A DNA stretch of 64,000 nucleotides from Cocos nucifera (Eukaryota; Streptophyta; Magnoliopsida; Arecales; Arecaceae). Positions 1 to 12,476 of this stretch are shown here, piece after piece; the stretch's first letter is position 1; each line of letters starts with the position of its first letter. The notes beneath the pieces were generated by a model, which ran no database searches, was not told where the DNA came from, and saw only the letters and a list, made by a program, of their open reading frames with translations. Location: NCBI GenBank assembly GCA_006176705.1, contig QRFJ01005968.1, positions 62,001 through 126,000 on the forward strand, written 5' to 3'. The translations under genes were made by a program, and so were the position numbers.

Positions 1-199
1 CTTCATCCATCTATTTGTCAAGAGACGCTCTCTATTCAGTGGACGGATGAGCTGATAAGGTGGGAGGATCCTGGTCCAATACATGAGTCAACTTCTCAAA
101 ATCCAAAATAATTTTGAAGTTTCAGAGCCAATCCTTGTAATTGGATCCAGTCAGTCTATGGGTGTCTAGGATACTGGCTAGTAGGTTGGACGTAGATAT
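1..199 (-). pseudogene. E gag, N-terminal fragment
   Basis: Minus-strand translation gives the N-terminus of a copia Gag (retrotran_gag/UBN2 type), with the motif LTGSNYKDWLWNFKIIL, aligning with gag of A (from 26000) and F (from 40167). The ATG of A and F reads ATA here at 197-199, so the start is lost, and stops follow near 20-35. In an intact element Gag forms the cytoplasmic virus-like particle. This copy cannot. Confidence 0.8.
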
Positions 200-2060
200 T
201 TTTCTTTTTCCTATAGAGAGTCAAAGTTTCTAGTTAAATTTTGTAATTAAGACTTGACCGATTTATTTAAAAATTTAATTTTTAAACAAATTAGCTCCTA
301 CTATTTTCATGGATCCCTACACTCTCTCTACAGAGATGCAAAAATCTTTATGATTATTGATTTCTAGTTGATGGTGCAGTCCCACCAACTAATTCATCAT
401 CTCACCTAACAGTTATTGATGATGGGTTAGTCAATGAGTGAATAACTTTTATCTAATGATTTTTTAATCATGATGTACCCAGACTTGATCTCTAATTCAT
501 GAATCTTACTGTGTCCAGAATATTGATCCACTCCTTAGTTAAGTCAGACCCACCATTTGCATAGATTGGATTCCTAACTAGGTCTCTCATCGTATCCAAA
601 ATATTGAGCCCAATCCATCCTCCAGTCCGTAGCATCCAATGCCTAATAGATATGATTGCGTCTTTCTGGTGCAGTTGAACCACTGTGACCAACCAAGAAC
701 AATCAACCCTAGGAAGGGCCCGCACATCTACAATGGTGGAAGACTTTAGACTTAATCTTTTCTTAGGAAGATTTGATTTAGGTCTCTTTAAACTTGACTT
801 GACATAGCCATAACCATTATGACTAACCTAGTGGCATGGGTTAGCTCGAATTGTTAGCCACTTTAGATCAGGATTGGACAGACAAATATGGTCAGGTAAG
901 TAAGATCGATGGAAGGGATATGCCATTAACTCGATAAGAACGCATTCGAATCGAGTAGCTCCTAATTAAAAATCAGTCGATCGTATCTACCAAACTTACC
1001 TTAGATACTAAATTGTTGAGCCAGAATCAATCGGGTTAGTCTATAATCCAGACTCTAACCATTGAGCCTAATTAGGTTTTAACTTGATCGATCACTCATG
1101 TGACTCGACCTTGACCTAGACTTAATCCTATTAGGCTAGTCAATTTAAGTACTCTTGATCCCACCTAACCAATTCTTTATTTGATTTGATCAACCGCTAG
1201 ACCTAATTAAGCTACCCAAGTTTGAACCTAATTTTATGAATACGTCTTAGATCTAAAAATTTTTAATTTTAAATCTAATATATTTCATAATCTTAATTCT
1301 TAATTAAGTTTAAGATTCATAAATAAAACATGTATATAAAATTCTAGGAATTCAGGATCTAGGATTTTGCAGAAAATAAATTTTTTGATTTTTGATTAAG
1401 GATGAATGCGCAGTACCCCTACACATCATAAGAACATCCCATCGAATGGAAGGAGAGAGCCTTTAAATCCTACTTCATTCTTATGATCGAACGATCAAGG
1501 GAAATGCCTTAATCAGAAACATAATAAATCTACAAAACTAGTTAGATCTACATCATATATCACATATATAAAAAATGATCTAACTAAAAAATATGTTTTG
1601 CATACATTTCATGCATTATATCATGCATGTTTTTAGATCTAAATTATCTCATAGATTTTTAAAAAATAAGATTTAAATTTGATTATATCAAATTAAAATT
1701 TATTCTAGATAATTTTATAAAACTATTCTACAACTAGTCTAAACATGCATTTATCATATAGAATAATTTTATCATTAATTTTATTTTTTTGATCTAATTA
1801 TAATATTTATAATATCAAAAAATAATAAATAAATAGATCTAAAAATTATAATTAATTAAATTAAAATTATGATTATGCTAGACTACATATAGAATAATTC
1901 TATTCCTAGTCTAGTCATGCATCTCATACATCTTAGATCTAGATTATTTAATTTTTAATTTTTTTATTTTAAATCTAATCATATCTAATGTGACATCTAA
2001 AATCATCTAATTATTAAATCAAAAATAAATTAAAATTAGATCTAGTGAATTATGGAACCT
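200..2060 (-). other. E untranslated leader
   Basis: Long AT-rich segment between gag and primer-binding site, collinear with 26001-27857 in A and 58490-60349 in B. It has no credible coding sequence; its short ORFs are not kept in other copies. A sentence-like duplication (GTATCC/TCCAGAATATTGA) occurs twice about 90 bp apart near 510 and 600, as in A. Confidence 0.7.
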
Positions 2061-2073
2061 GGCTCTGATACCA
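2061..2073 (-). other. E primer-binding site (initiator tRNA-Met)
   Basis: Minus strand reads TGGTATCAGAGCC, the standard copia site pairing with the 3' end of initiator tRNA-Met. It lies two bases inside the 5' LTR, whose inner end is at 2076, and so fixes the minus orientation. Confidence 0.9.
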
Positions 2074-2075
2074 GT

Positions 2076-4365
2076 TGAAGGAGAAAATCTATTTTTTGGG
2101 TCAGGTTCGTTCAGATTTGATTGGATCAGGAGGGATATTTTAAAAATATTTTTTCTAACATCCTAATAAGATCTGAAACTTCTCAAATTTTATCTTATTG
2201 ATCTAATAATAAAAATAAAAATAAAAATTAAATCTAATTTAATTATACCTTTATTTTGGATAATCCAATTATCCTATGATGATTCCGATGTTTGTTTGAG
2301 GTTCTGGATGTAGCCACGCAAGCGCTTGGCCTCTACTGGTATCCACTTAGTCAGGATCTAAAAATCTTCTCCTTCTCAATCAATCCTCAAAAAATTAAAT
2401 TTAGATCTGATCTTGAAGGTCTTCAAAATTGCTTTTGAAGAACAGTCATTGTCTCTTGCAGTAGTGCTGCCTTCTTCCTTTTTTGGCGCCTTTCACTTGC
2501 TTGGATCGCACCTTGTTCATGCCCAAAAGTCCTTGGGCATGGAGAGGAGAGAAAGGACCAGAGGGTGGTATGGAGAAGGAGGGAGATGGGTTATATGGCG
2601 TGGGCTAAAGGCAGAAGCATTAAATTCTAGGCACAGATAGGATTTATATAGATCCAACTGCGCCATGTAGTGCCACATCATCTTAGCCAATCATGGCCCT
2701 TTATGCAATTAAATCTAAATCTGATTGGTGGGATGACATCATTTAATTCAATTAGATGAGGGACCCTCAAAACCCTCTGAAGGTGGTGTCAAGATTGGGT
2801 CGAACAAGACTTCTTGGCGTCACACAATTTAGTCTCCTGAAGCAATCTGGAGTCCTATCTGTATGGCACTCCATCATTTATTCTCATGAGGCACATGCCT
2901 CCCTAGGCATGCGCCCCCTAACTATCTACTTTTTAGCAAGAGGACAAGTCCATAGGTACTCTCTTATGGGTGCGTGACACATGGGTAGATGTCTAAGTAT
3001 CCAGGGTCAACATTTGATCAATATCCAAAAATAAGATTTAGCAGATGACCAAAAATGATAGCTGTTGTCTCAAATTTATCTCATAAATTAAGACAATCCT
3101 TTTCCAATCTGGACAAGCTCCAGTCAGACCAAATAAAGGTTTCTGAGTGAGCCCAAACATATTTGGCTCAGTCAAGACAAGCTTTAATAATTGTTAAAGG
3201 AGAGCATTAGGCTCAATCGTGTGCTAGCATGATTTTCTTGAACCTAATTGAATCTTATTCAAATTAATTGAACTAGGTTATTCCAATTGATGATATCCAA
3301 GTCCAAACTCTTATTTGTATGATCCAATTGAGTTTAGTTTCGTATGGTAATAGGATATATCATGATCTCTATCATCGACATCATCGAAACACCTTCCGAT
3401 GGATCAGAACTTTTCTGATTCAGACAACTAGTATGATCGATCATCCAAATCATTCTAATTGCTCTCAAAATCTGCCAATGACACCTAGTAGCATATGGAG
3501 GTAACCCATCGGAACTGAAAGTGAATCTCTCAATACAGTTACCTGTGTGATTAAGTTTGTCAATCTTGAGCGACGATCGGATTAGGGTTAAGATGATCTC
3601 GTCAAATCCTAATTTTCATCATATGAATTAATCATTCCATTCAAGTCCAATATGAAAAATCTTAATAGAAACTCTTTCTATTATTTCACTTTGTCATGGC
3701 CATGGGCTTATGGACTTGATTGTCATGATCATCATATGGCTGCTCCTTATCTACCGAGGTAGATAGATCTCCTATTGGTGCAATCTAATTCCTACAATGA
3801 ACATGCTATAGCCAACTTACACCTTAGGATTCTGAATGGTTAGGAGATCGAGTTATGGTATAATCAAACTATAACACTCTCAAGGTAAACTGCTGATGCA
3901 CCTCAGGTCAAAGAATCAGACACACCATTGCAGCTTCGAGCCAGTCATCGACGAGAAGGTAGACTTTCTTATGACTGCTCGAGGTGGTCACACTCAGTGC
4001 CCTTGTTCTCTAACGAGTACCTATACTCTCGCTCCGATGTCTCTACACCATAGATTTAAGACTCATCTCCCCTAAAGAAGTGATCGTACACCAATCTTTC
4101 GGATCAATCACCATCTTCATGATGATCTTATAGTCGGAAGCATTTTATGAGTTAATAATAAAAATTTATGTCTTAAATTTTTAACTCTTGAAAATATGAA
4201 CTATTATTACTATTAACTCAAAGGATGTATCATAGATACTTTCAAAATACACACTACGATAGAGAATAACCTATTTTATTATTTATGGTCAAAATTATAA
4301 TTTTGCCCTTAGAAGTATCTTACAAGTGTCAGTCAATCTGGCTTCTAGAGTACACATATCTAACA
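2076..4365 (-). repeat. E 5' LTR (P family, about 2.29 kb)
   Basis: Bounded by TGAAGG at 2076 and TAACA at 4365 on the plus strand (TGTTAGATATG ... CTTCA in element sense). Length matches the LTRs of B (2288 and 2284 bp) and F (2302 and 2285 bp). A TATA-like TATATAAA is on the minus strand near 2643-2650. Several short ORFs inside are not the element's protein genes. Confidence 0.9.
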
Positions 4366-4370
4366 CTTAG
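4366..4370. repeat. Right target-site duplication of E (CTTAG)
   Basis: The five bases after the E LTR match the D 3' LTR at 12633-12637 at the point where the D LTR sequence resumes. The left copy is outside the window. Confidence 0.7.
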
Positions 4371-6710
4371 GACTATTTAGCTTTGATAAAGAGAGGATTT
4401 ATCGATTAGTCCTTAAATCTGTTTACGATCAAATGATAGGCTGTTAATTAGGATGACAGCGTCTATTGAGCATAGGTTGCTATATGCCATATAGGTTGAT
4501 TATCCTCTTAACCAAGGAGTGTGGAGACACTGATATGGCATATAGATGAGATATATGGATTCATCGTCATTGAACATGATTAACTCCAAAGTATTCTGCT
4601 ATCGAAAATATTTCTGATGGGATATAGGTATAAGTGTCCCTTAGACCTGAGATCATCTTAGTGGCTTGCAAGCAACTCATTGTGCTTTGGTACCAGACTA
4701 ACTGAATTTCTAATTCAATAATAAAAGGCTTCTGGGCATAGTCAAGTACTTGCAAAGTCAGAGTATGATCAAGATAAAATTGACCACTCCAAGAGTTAGA
4801 GAATAATATATCACTATATTTCAATATAGCAAAATCTTGGCTAGGATAATTCATCAGATGGATTTGGTATTTTGAAATACAATGTGGACAATCTGATCAG
4901 AGTTGATAGTTGAATTTTGAGGTGTCCTATGAGCATTTTGGTCAAGGGGATGAATTATATCAAAATTATATCAGCATGGGTTCTAAGGATGATGTTCTAC
5001 AAACTTGACCTATCCAGCCATCGAAAACCATTGCTAGATGGTTACTTCGATTAGTATAGAAATCTATTTTTATATTATCGACTTAGATTTGGACCTATGA
5101 GGTCACACACATAGAGCTTATGATCTGATCAGATGGTTGATCAATGATTGAGAATTGTTCAAGGGTTAAACGATCAATACGATTGATGTTTAACCTAGTG
5201 CAAGCGTTGCAAGTGGATTGATTAGCAATTTGATTACTAATTAGCTTTATTTAATTAAGCAAAAGGATTGAGATTAAGTCTAATTAAATATAATTTAATT
5301 AAATTTAGTTTAGACTTGATTGGATCAAGTCCAATTGGCTTATTGGATAAGCTAAGTATAGGGAAGAACTAGTCCTAGATCAACCAGGACTTCGGTCAAC
5401 CCAATTTTCTAATTTAATTAAAAAATTAAATCAAAATTAAATTTAATTTAATCTAATTTAATTAAGTCTTTAATTAGGTTAGAATCTTATTTTATTTAGT
5501 TGACTTGGTTTTGATTTAATTTGATTTGAGAAACCATGTTTGACCAAGTCATAAATGGAATCCTAGTGAGACTAGGATTCCACCTTGCACCACCTTAGCC
5601 CTCCATAACCCCCATGCCTATTTTTCAGGAATTTTTTATGGAAATACTCTTTTCCTTGATCTTCATGCATGCATCCTCTCTCCCTCTCTTTCTCATATGG
5701 TAATTTGGTAGTTGACTAAGTCAAAAAGAGAAGTAAGTTTTGATCTAGGATTCTATGAGATATAATCCTTATAAACTAAAACACTTCCTTCTAATTGTGC
5801 CACCGACACTTTCTTTATTTTCTCTGAATTTCATGGTAAAAGAAGAAGTTTTTGTGTGCCCCTATTGCTAGTCCACAGTAGGAAATAAGGTGGGGGTGCG
5901 CAAGAGTTGGGCGCCCCAACAACTTGTCATATTATGTCCTTTCCTTGTCTGAGTTTTTGACCAAACTTGGACTTTGCATATCTTTTTATTTGGAATAAAT
6001 TTTTGGCTAAAATTTTTATGGAATATATACATTTGAATGAGCTTTGAGGTGTGTAAAAAATCAGAGGGAGAGAGTCTTTGGGCATTAGGATTCCATAGAT
6101 ACCAAACTAGGTGTCTAGGTGAGAGCAAAGAGAAGAAGAAGAGGGTCTTCTTCCAGGGCTTCTGTGTTCATCATCTTCTTTCCTTCTTTCTTGGGTTTTT
6201 TGAGAGAGTCTTAGATCTAAAACCTCTTCTCACCTTCTCTTCTTTGAAAGAATCTAAATCTTGAAGAAGGAGGCATCTGATCGACCATCAAAGAGAGATC
6301 AGTATAGTACTAGCATGCTATGCTAATTTCCTGCATCAGAATCTCAGATCATATTCGTGGGCTTGTATGGTGACTCCTAGAGGCTGAACACGTGTGTGGC
6401 TCATAACTTCATTTTTAAGTCTAGATCAGTAAGTTAGAATATCTAACTTGCTCAGGTATCAGATCTAATATATTATTCTATAGCTACATTAGATGTAGTA
6501 TTGTAGCATGTTCATGAGATTAACATGTTAATCTTTTTTTTATGCTTTTAATTTTTGATTTTATATCATATCTTGATCATATAATAAATCTTAGATCTAA
6601 GATATTTTTATATTTATTTAAATAAATATTTAATTTATTTAAGTCATCCACTGTCTGATCTTGAAAAAATTTCAAGATCTACCCATGAAATCCTAGATCT
6701 AATTTCTTCA
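4366..6710 (+). repeat. D 5' LTR, distal 2.34 kb
   Basis: Aligns from CTTAGGACTATTTAG onward with 12633-14965, the D 3' LTR. Ends TTCTTCA at 6710, next to the primer-binding site. Contains a TATA-like TTATAAAC at 5769-5776 and a hairpin-forming segment at about 5890-5921, both matched in the 3' LTR. Confidence 0.9.
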
Positions 6711-6712
6711 AT

Positions 6713-6724
6713 TGATATCAGAGC
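6713..6724 (+). other. D primer-binding site (degenerate)
   Basis: Reads TGATATCAGAGC, one mismatch from the canonical TGGTATCAGAGC complementary to initiator tRNA-Met, immediately after the 5' LTR. The mismatch is a G-to-A change like most decay in this window. Confidence 0.85.
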
Positions 6725-8558
6725 TAGGTTCTTATTATATATTATTTTTGAGAATATTTAGATTATTTATTTAATTAGTTCTAATTTATAATCTAATTAT
6801 TAAATATAAAATTAAAAATTTAGATCTCATGAACTACTGTAAGGTTTATCCCTTACAGTGAAAAGATTATCCTTGTTCATGATGATCTATTCCTAATCAT
6901 AAATTTATTAGATTTGATCTAATTTTATTTATAATTTAATAGATTTAAAATAGTTTTAGAACTAAAAATAAAGTTTTTAGATTGCATGGACTACTATATG
7001 GTTGTCATGCTGTAAGATTTATTTCTTATAGTGAAAAGGTTGTCCTAGTATGTGCTGATCTAAAATATTGATCATAAAATTTTAGATTAGATCTAAGAGA
7101 TTTTATGATATAATTAAAATTATTTTAATCTAATTTTAATCATCATAAATATGTTACATTTGATCTAAGTTTATTTATGATTGATTGGTGTTGAAACTAT
7201 TTCAGTTACATGAACCTGTTTAGATTAGATCTAAAGTAGATTCATATTTATGTTATTTGCATTTTGATTATGAATCAAACATGCAACTTGGTTGATAGAA
7301 TCATATTGTAAAAATATTTTATAAATATAAAAATTATTTTTGAAAAGCCAAACCCCAATCCTCAGCCTAAAACTTAATTAAGAATTAAGAAGTTTTTTGA
7401 TTAGAATCTAGGATTGTAAATTAAAGATCCTAAGACACAAATCCTAACACATTAGGTTAAATGGATTAGTGGGGATTAGGTTTATTAATTTGATTATACC
7501 TAGGGTTAGATTAAATAATAGACTTAATTAGAGAATTGACTAAATCTAATCAATTGTTGTCTTAGATTAGGTCAAGGATTCTCTAGATCAACTACAATAG
7601 TTATGGTTAGTCAAGTCCATGTCTTTAACGAGATCCAAGATGGACTTGATTCTTGGCTATGAGGTCTAGCATGAATTATTAGGTTGATCTAATTAAAATT
7701 AATTAAATCAGTTGGTGTCTAAGGTAAACTAGATCGGTGGTCTTTAATTGGCAGCCCGCTTACCTGATCTTTTCTGATGGTGTCTAAGGCAAACTTTGGT
7801 AGACCCTTCCACTAATCAAACTTATCTGGCCTCTTGATGAAATTATATTTTAATTAGATCACTTGACTATTCGAGCTAACCCATATCAGCCAGGTAAATC
7901 AGTATGACTGATTTAGGTGCTCCTTGACTAGCCTATTAATGGTCTCCCTAACCTTCCCTCTTCTTTAAAAATTAAATTTTCTAAAATTATTAGATCTTTA
8001 AAATGAATTAGTTATGGTGATAACTAGATCATAGTCTCCCATTAAGTAAATGATAATAGGTCTATCAGTTGGATAATCATTGGAGGCCCAAAGGCTTGGT
8101 GCTTATCAGCTGATGAAATTATCATTCATTATATGATTTCTTGGCTACATCTTTCTAAATGGTGGTTAGGTTAGCTAACCAAAGTTGGACCTAATCATTC
8201 ATTAGTTAGATGGGCCAAGTATGGTCATATTAATGGTTGGACCTAATCGAATCTTTTCGGTGAAGACCAAAGCCTACTGATTGCAGACTAGGATAAAATT
8301 TAATTACTAAAAATTATTTAAAAAAATAATTAATTATGAACCTACTCTTAGATGCACATGAGATGGCCAACCAAAGTTGGGCTCATGTGCAGTCTATGTA
8401 AATTCTAGTACCCACTAAGAAATTAGGATAATTCCTTAAATTAGAGGTAGAGGCTACCAATTCAAATAAAATAGTGAAAGAATCTTTTGATTAAAGTCCA
8501 AATCTTTAGGTTTAATGAATCAATTTCTAATTAAGTTATGGTTTCTCTTTGTGCAGAT
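6725..8558 (+). other. D untranslated leader with an imperfect tandem duplication
   Basis: About 1.8 kb, AT-rich, without credible coding sequence. A segment around 6823-6888 (ACTACTGTAAGGTTTATCCC ... GATGATCT) recurs diverged at about 6978-7060, giving an imperfect tandem duplication with a period near 155-170 bp. Confidence 0.6.
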
Positions 8559-9360
8559 ATGGCCATTTCCTATCGCTTCGATCATTGTTGGATAATGATA
8601 AGTTGGTGGGATCCAACTTTGGAGCTGGTACCGAAAGTTGAAGATAGTCCTGAAGCATGAATAGATCCTATACGTGCTGACAGATCCTACACCTAAGGAG
8701 CCAACTGTCAATGCACGTGGTATAGTCAGAGACACTTATCAAAAGTGGCTCAGTGATCGAACCACGGTGCACTGCATCATGCTGGCTATCATGAGCGACG
8801 AGTTCAGTTGTAGATTTGAGATAGCTCAACTAAAGGACATGCTTCAAGTGTTGAAGGATTCTTTTGGCACACCTGATAATGTGGAGAGGCACAAGACTAG
8901 TTGTGCCATCTTCAATGCTAGAATGTGGAATGGTGCCTTTGTCATTGATCATGTATTATACATGATCGAGTTGATAGAGCGATTGAGCAAGTTTGATTTT
9001 TTCTTATGTAAACAACTTGAGAAGGATGCAATACTGAACTCATTCTCCAAGTCCTTTTTCTCATTCCTTACTCATTTTAGAATGACAAAGTCTGAAGTAG
9101 ACTACCATGGGTTACTGGAGTTACTTTAGAACTTTGAGAAGGATCACCAACTCTACAAGAAGTCGATGAACTTAGTGGGAGGTTCATCTTCTGGTTCTCG
9201 ACCCTTTAGAAAAGGAAAGAAGAACAAGAAGAAGAAAGCTAAGAAGGTGCAAGTTTAGGTTGGAACATCTATGCAGGGCTAGACCGAAAAGACCAAGCTC
9301 GATAAGAGTCAAGTTGAATGCTTCTTTTATAAGAAGTGGAGAAAGAAGCAAGCTATTGCT
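8559..9360 (+). pseudogene. D gag, broken
   Basis: Copia Gag remnant. A start at 8559 is followed after a few codons by a frameshift into SLRSLLDNDKLVGSNF and then WYRKLKIVLKHE, a stop, and an open stretch 8674-9126 with IVRDTYQKWLSDRTTVHCIM typical of the UBN2/retrotran_gag domain. The zinc knuckle expected near 9315-9360 has decayed: VECFFYKKW keeps one cysteine of the CX2CX4HX4C pattern. At least two stops and one frameshift rule out function. Confidence 0.8.
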
Positions 9361-9399
9361 GGACAAGATATTTATATAATAACTCCCTGTAGTTTTTTT

Positions 9400-9470
9400 A
9401 TTTGTTATATTATTGATTGGATATTGGATACCGGTAGCCCTTACCATATTTGAAATTCATTGTAAGGATT
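9400..9470 (+). pseudogene. D protease active-site remnant
   Basis: The motif WILDTGSPYHI at about 9418-9450 carries the D-T-G of the retroviral aspartic protease in its usual place between the Gag zinc knuckle and integrase. A TGA follows directly. In an intact element this protease would cut the Gag-Pol precursor. Confidence 0.7.
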
Positions 9471-9789
9471 GTAGGTTAGTAGGAGATTCGAGCAAGGTGA
9501 AAGGTTCTTAATTGTTGGAGATGGAAGATCAGTTTCAGTTCTAGCTTTAAGAATTCTAAAACTTATATTTGAGTCCCATATCGTTGTTCTTAGTGATTAT
9601 CATTTATGTCCTAGTTTCATTTTAAATATCATTTCTGTAGGCCTTCTAGCCAAAAATGATTATGAAATTTCAATAAAGAAATAAGTTTGTAATATCATTA
9701 TGAATGGTGTTACTAATTTCTATGGATATTTGAATAATAGTATGTATATGTTATCACAACTTGTTAATATAATCTATTCCACTAGCAAA

Positions 9790-10857
9790 CATCCTAGATT
9801 AGATAGTATGTCAGATATCTATTTATAGCACTGTAGGTTAGGTCATATAAATAAGAACAGGATAAACAGATTGACACAAGAGAAAATTCTCGAAGTCAGT
9901 GATTGTGAATCACTTTCAACCTATGAGTCCTGTCTTCTTGGTAAAATGACCAAGTCATCTTTTACTAGAAAAAGTGAGAGAGCCACTGAGCTCTTAGGTC
10001 TAGTACATACTGATGTATGTGGACCAATAAGCATAAGTGCCAAAGGTGGATATGTCTACTTCATCACTTTCATAGATGATCTATCCAGATATGGATATAT
10101 CTATCTGATGAAACATAAGTTGGATTCTTTTGAAATATTCAAATGATTTCGAAGTGAAGTAGAAAAATAAACTGAACAGAGTATTAAAACTCTTCAATTT
10201 GACTGAGGGGAATATCTTTTCGGCAAGTTTCTCACATATTCAAGAGAGAATGGAATTCTCTTCGAATGGACTCTTCCAAGAACACCACAGCATAATAGTA
10301 TGTTTGAAAGGAGGAATTGAACTCTGTTAGACATGGTCCGATCCATGATGGGTTTTGCCTACTTGTCGATATTCTTCTAGGGATATGCACTCGAATCAGC
10401 TTATTATCTATTAAATAGAGTTCCAAGTAAGTCTATCATTAAGACTCCATATGAGATATGGATAGAATGTAAGCCAGCACTTTCACACCTTAGGGTTTGG
10501 GGATGCCCGACTTATGTGAAATGGTTAATTATAGATAAACTTGGATCTAGGTCTGATAAGTGCACATTTATAGAATATCCAAAAAAGACCAAAGGATACT
10601 ATTTCTACCATGTTGATGAACAAAAGGTGTTCATCAGCCTTAAGGCAATTTTTTTGAAAAAGAAGTTCCTTGGTGAAGGAAGTGTTGCCTCTAAGGTTGA
10701 ACTTGATAAAGTTCAACAGGTAGAAAAACCAACACCTATAGTTGAACCTAAGTCGAATTTGATTAGATCAAATCTAGAGCTCAGTGTACCTACACCATTA
10801 AGGCGATCCAGTAGAGTATCATATCATTCAAATAGATACTATGGTTTCTTGATCTAA
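9790..10857 (+). pseudogene. D pre-integrase and integrase, broken
   Basis: From 9820 the frame reads HCRLGHINKNRINRL, the GAG_pre-integrase HHCC zinc region, then CESCLLGKMTKSSF-like sequence (YESC here) and the catalytic-core start LVHTDVCGPISI at about 10000. FITFIDDLSRYGYIYLMKHK follows before a TGA at 10145. The next 370 bp keep recognisable core (RTPQHNSMFERRN-like) but carry stops, and 10516-10857 holds the C-terminal part and linker. One or more expected D,D,E catalytic residues may survive in pieces, but no continuous frame does. Confidence 0.8.
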
Positions 10858-11735
10858 GATGGTGATCCCACTGAACTCGATGAAAATGATGGAGATCCGA
10901 TCACCTATATGGATACTATGCAGAGATTTGATTTCGAAAAATGGCTCAAGGCTATGAAATCCGAAATAAAGTCTATGAAGATCAAGGATGTATGGACATT
11001 GGTTAACCCACCCGAAGGGGTTAAACCCATTGGACGTAAATGGATCTTCAAAAGAAAGAGGGGCACAAATGGAAAGGTGGAGACCTATAAAGCCTATCTA
11101 GTTGCCAAGGAATATCGTCAACGTTATGGTATTGACTATGATGAGACATTTTTTCAGTGGCAATGCTCAAATCCATTCGAATTATGCTTCCGATTGTTGC
11201 CCATCTGGACTATGAGATCTGGTAGATGGATGTGAAGATAGCTTTTCTGAATGGAGAGTTGACTGAAGAGGTGTATATGATACAATCTGAGGGGTTCACA
11301 TTCACAGATTAGTTCAAGATGTGCAAGCTTCAGAAATCCATTTATGGACTGAAGTAGGCATCTCGAAATTGGAACATATATTTTGATAAAGTGATCAAAA
11401 CATATGACTTTGTTAAGAATGGAGAAGAACCCTACATTTACAAATGGGCAAATGGTCCAATAGTAGTATTTCTTATCTTATACGTGGATGACATTCTCTT
11501 AATTGGGAATGACATCCCCATACTGCAGGGAATAAAAGTTTGGTTATCATCACAGTTCTCCATGAAGGACTTGGGTGAAGCATCTTACATCCTAGGGATA
11601 AAAATCTATAGGGATAGATCTAAAAGGATGCTTGGGTTATCCCAGTCCACGTACATAGATACTATGTTGAAGAGGTTCAGCATGGAGAATTTCAAAAGGG
11701 CTATCTCTCGATAGGCCATAAAATTTTTCTCTCTA
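10858..11735 (+). pseudogene. D reverse transcriptase, broken
   Basis: RVT_2-type copia reverse transcriptase: FEKWLKAMKSEIKSMK at about 10925, WIFKRKRGTNGKVETYKAYL at 11040, then a frameshift near 11160 and stops near 11220-11360. The catalytic-site block LYVDDILLIGND is intact at about 11480-11515, followed by MKDLGEASYILGIKIYRD. The enzyme would copy element RNA to DNA. This frame is interrupted several times. Confidence 0.85.
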
Positions 11736-12464
11736 AGAAGGATTGTCTGACAACTCTTGAAGAGAGAGAGCGTATGAGTAGAGTCCCATATGCTTCGATA
11801 GTGGGATCTATCACGTACACCATGATATGTACGAGATCAGATGTGGCATACTCACTGAAGTAGTGAGTAGATACCAATCTAACCCTGAAGAAAACCACTA
11901 GAAAGTGGTTAAAATCATCCTTAAGTATTTGACAAATACTAAGGATCAATGGTTGGTTTATGGAGAGTCAGATCTGAAACTTATAGGATTTATAGACTCT
12001 AGCTTTCAATCTGACTATGATGATAGTAGAAATATGCTGAGATATATCTTTACTCTAAATGATGGAGCTATCTGCTAGAAGAGTTCTAAGTAGCATACTA
12101 TGGCAGACTCTATTTGCGAAGTAGAGTATATCGTAGCATCAGATACCGCGAAGAAAGCTGTGTGGCTAAGAAAATTTATCATCAAGCTTGGAGTAGCATC
12201 CTTCCTAGATGGTCCGATCCTGCTCTATTGCGATAGCACTGGTGCCATAGTTTAGATGAAGGAACCAAAGACACACCAGCGGACAAAGCACATCCTACGC
12301 CACTTCCACCTAGTCCAACAGATCATGGATAGAGGTGACGTCGATCTTCAGAAAATCAATTGAAAGAAGAATCTGACCAACTCCTTCACTAAAGCCTTGG
12401 CAATAAAGGAGTTCGACAATCATAAGTCGAAGATGGGTATTAGATACTATGCTGAGTGGCTTTA
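11736..12464 (+). pseudogene. D RNase H, broken
   Basis: Continues from RT in the copia order. Pieces readable in shifting frames include the start of RNase H with a DS(S)F-type first aspartate near 11994, ADSICEVEYIVAS near 12100, LLYCDSTGAIV near 12220 and KHILRHFHLVQQIM near 12285. Stops at about 12075 and 12255 and lost reading frame make it nonfunctional. It would have removed RNA from the RNA-DNA hybrid. Confidence 0.8.
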
Positions 12465-12476
12465 GGATAAGTGGAG
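12465..12476 (+). other. D polypurine tract
   Basis: Purine-rich GGATAAGTGGAG directly before the 3' LTR start, matching the copia pattern AAGTGGGAG. It would prime plus-strand DNA synthesis. Confidence 0.7.

Larger units (their letters stand above)
1..4365 (-). mobile_element. Copia element E (P family), 5' part only
   Basis: This is the 5' end of a Ty1/copia retrotransposon on the minus strand: 5' LTR, primer-binding site, a leader of about 1.9 kb and the N-terminal gag codons. The rest lies beyond the left edge. It is collinear with elements A, B and F. It ends at 4365 in ...TAACA and is followed by D-type LTR sequence beginning CTTAGGACTATTTAG, which matches the D 3' LTR at 12633. E therefore inserted about 160 bp into the D 5' LTR and is younger than D. 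The left target-site copy is outside the window. Confidence 0.9.

Noticed and set aside
2061..2073. Possible tRNA gene fragments at TGGTATCAGAGC sites
   Set aside because: They are primer-binding sites next to LTRs; no cloverleaf or A/B boxes surround them.
4567..4854. 95-codon minus-strand ORF in the D 5' LTR
   Set aside because: No counterpart stays open in the D 3' LTR and there is no domain; LTR sequence by alignment.
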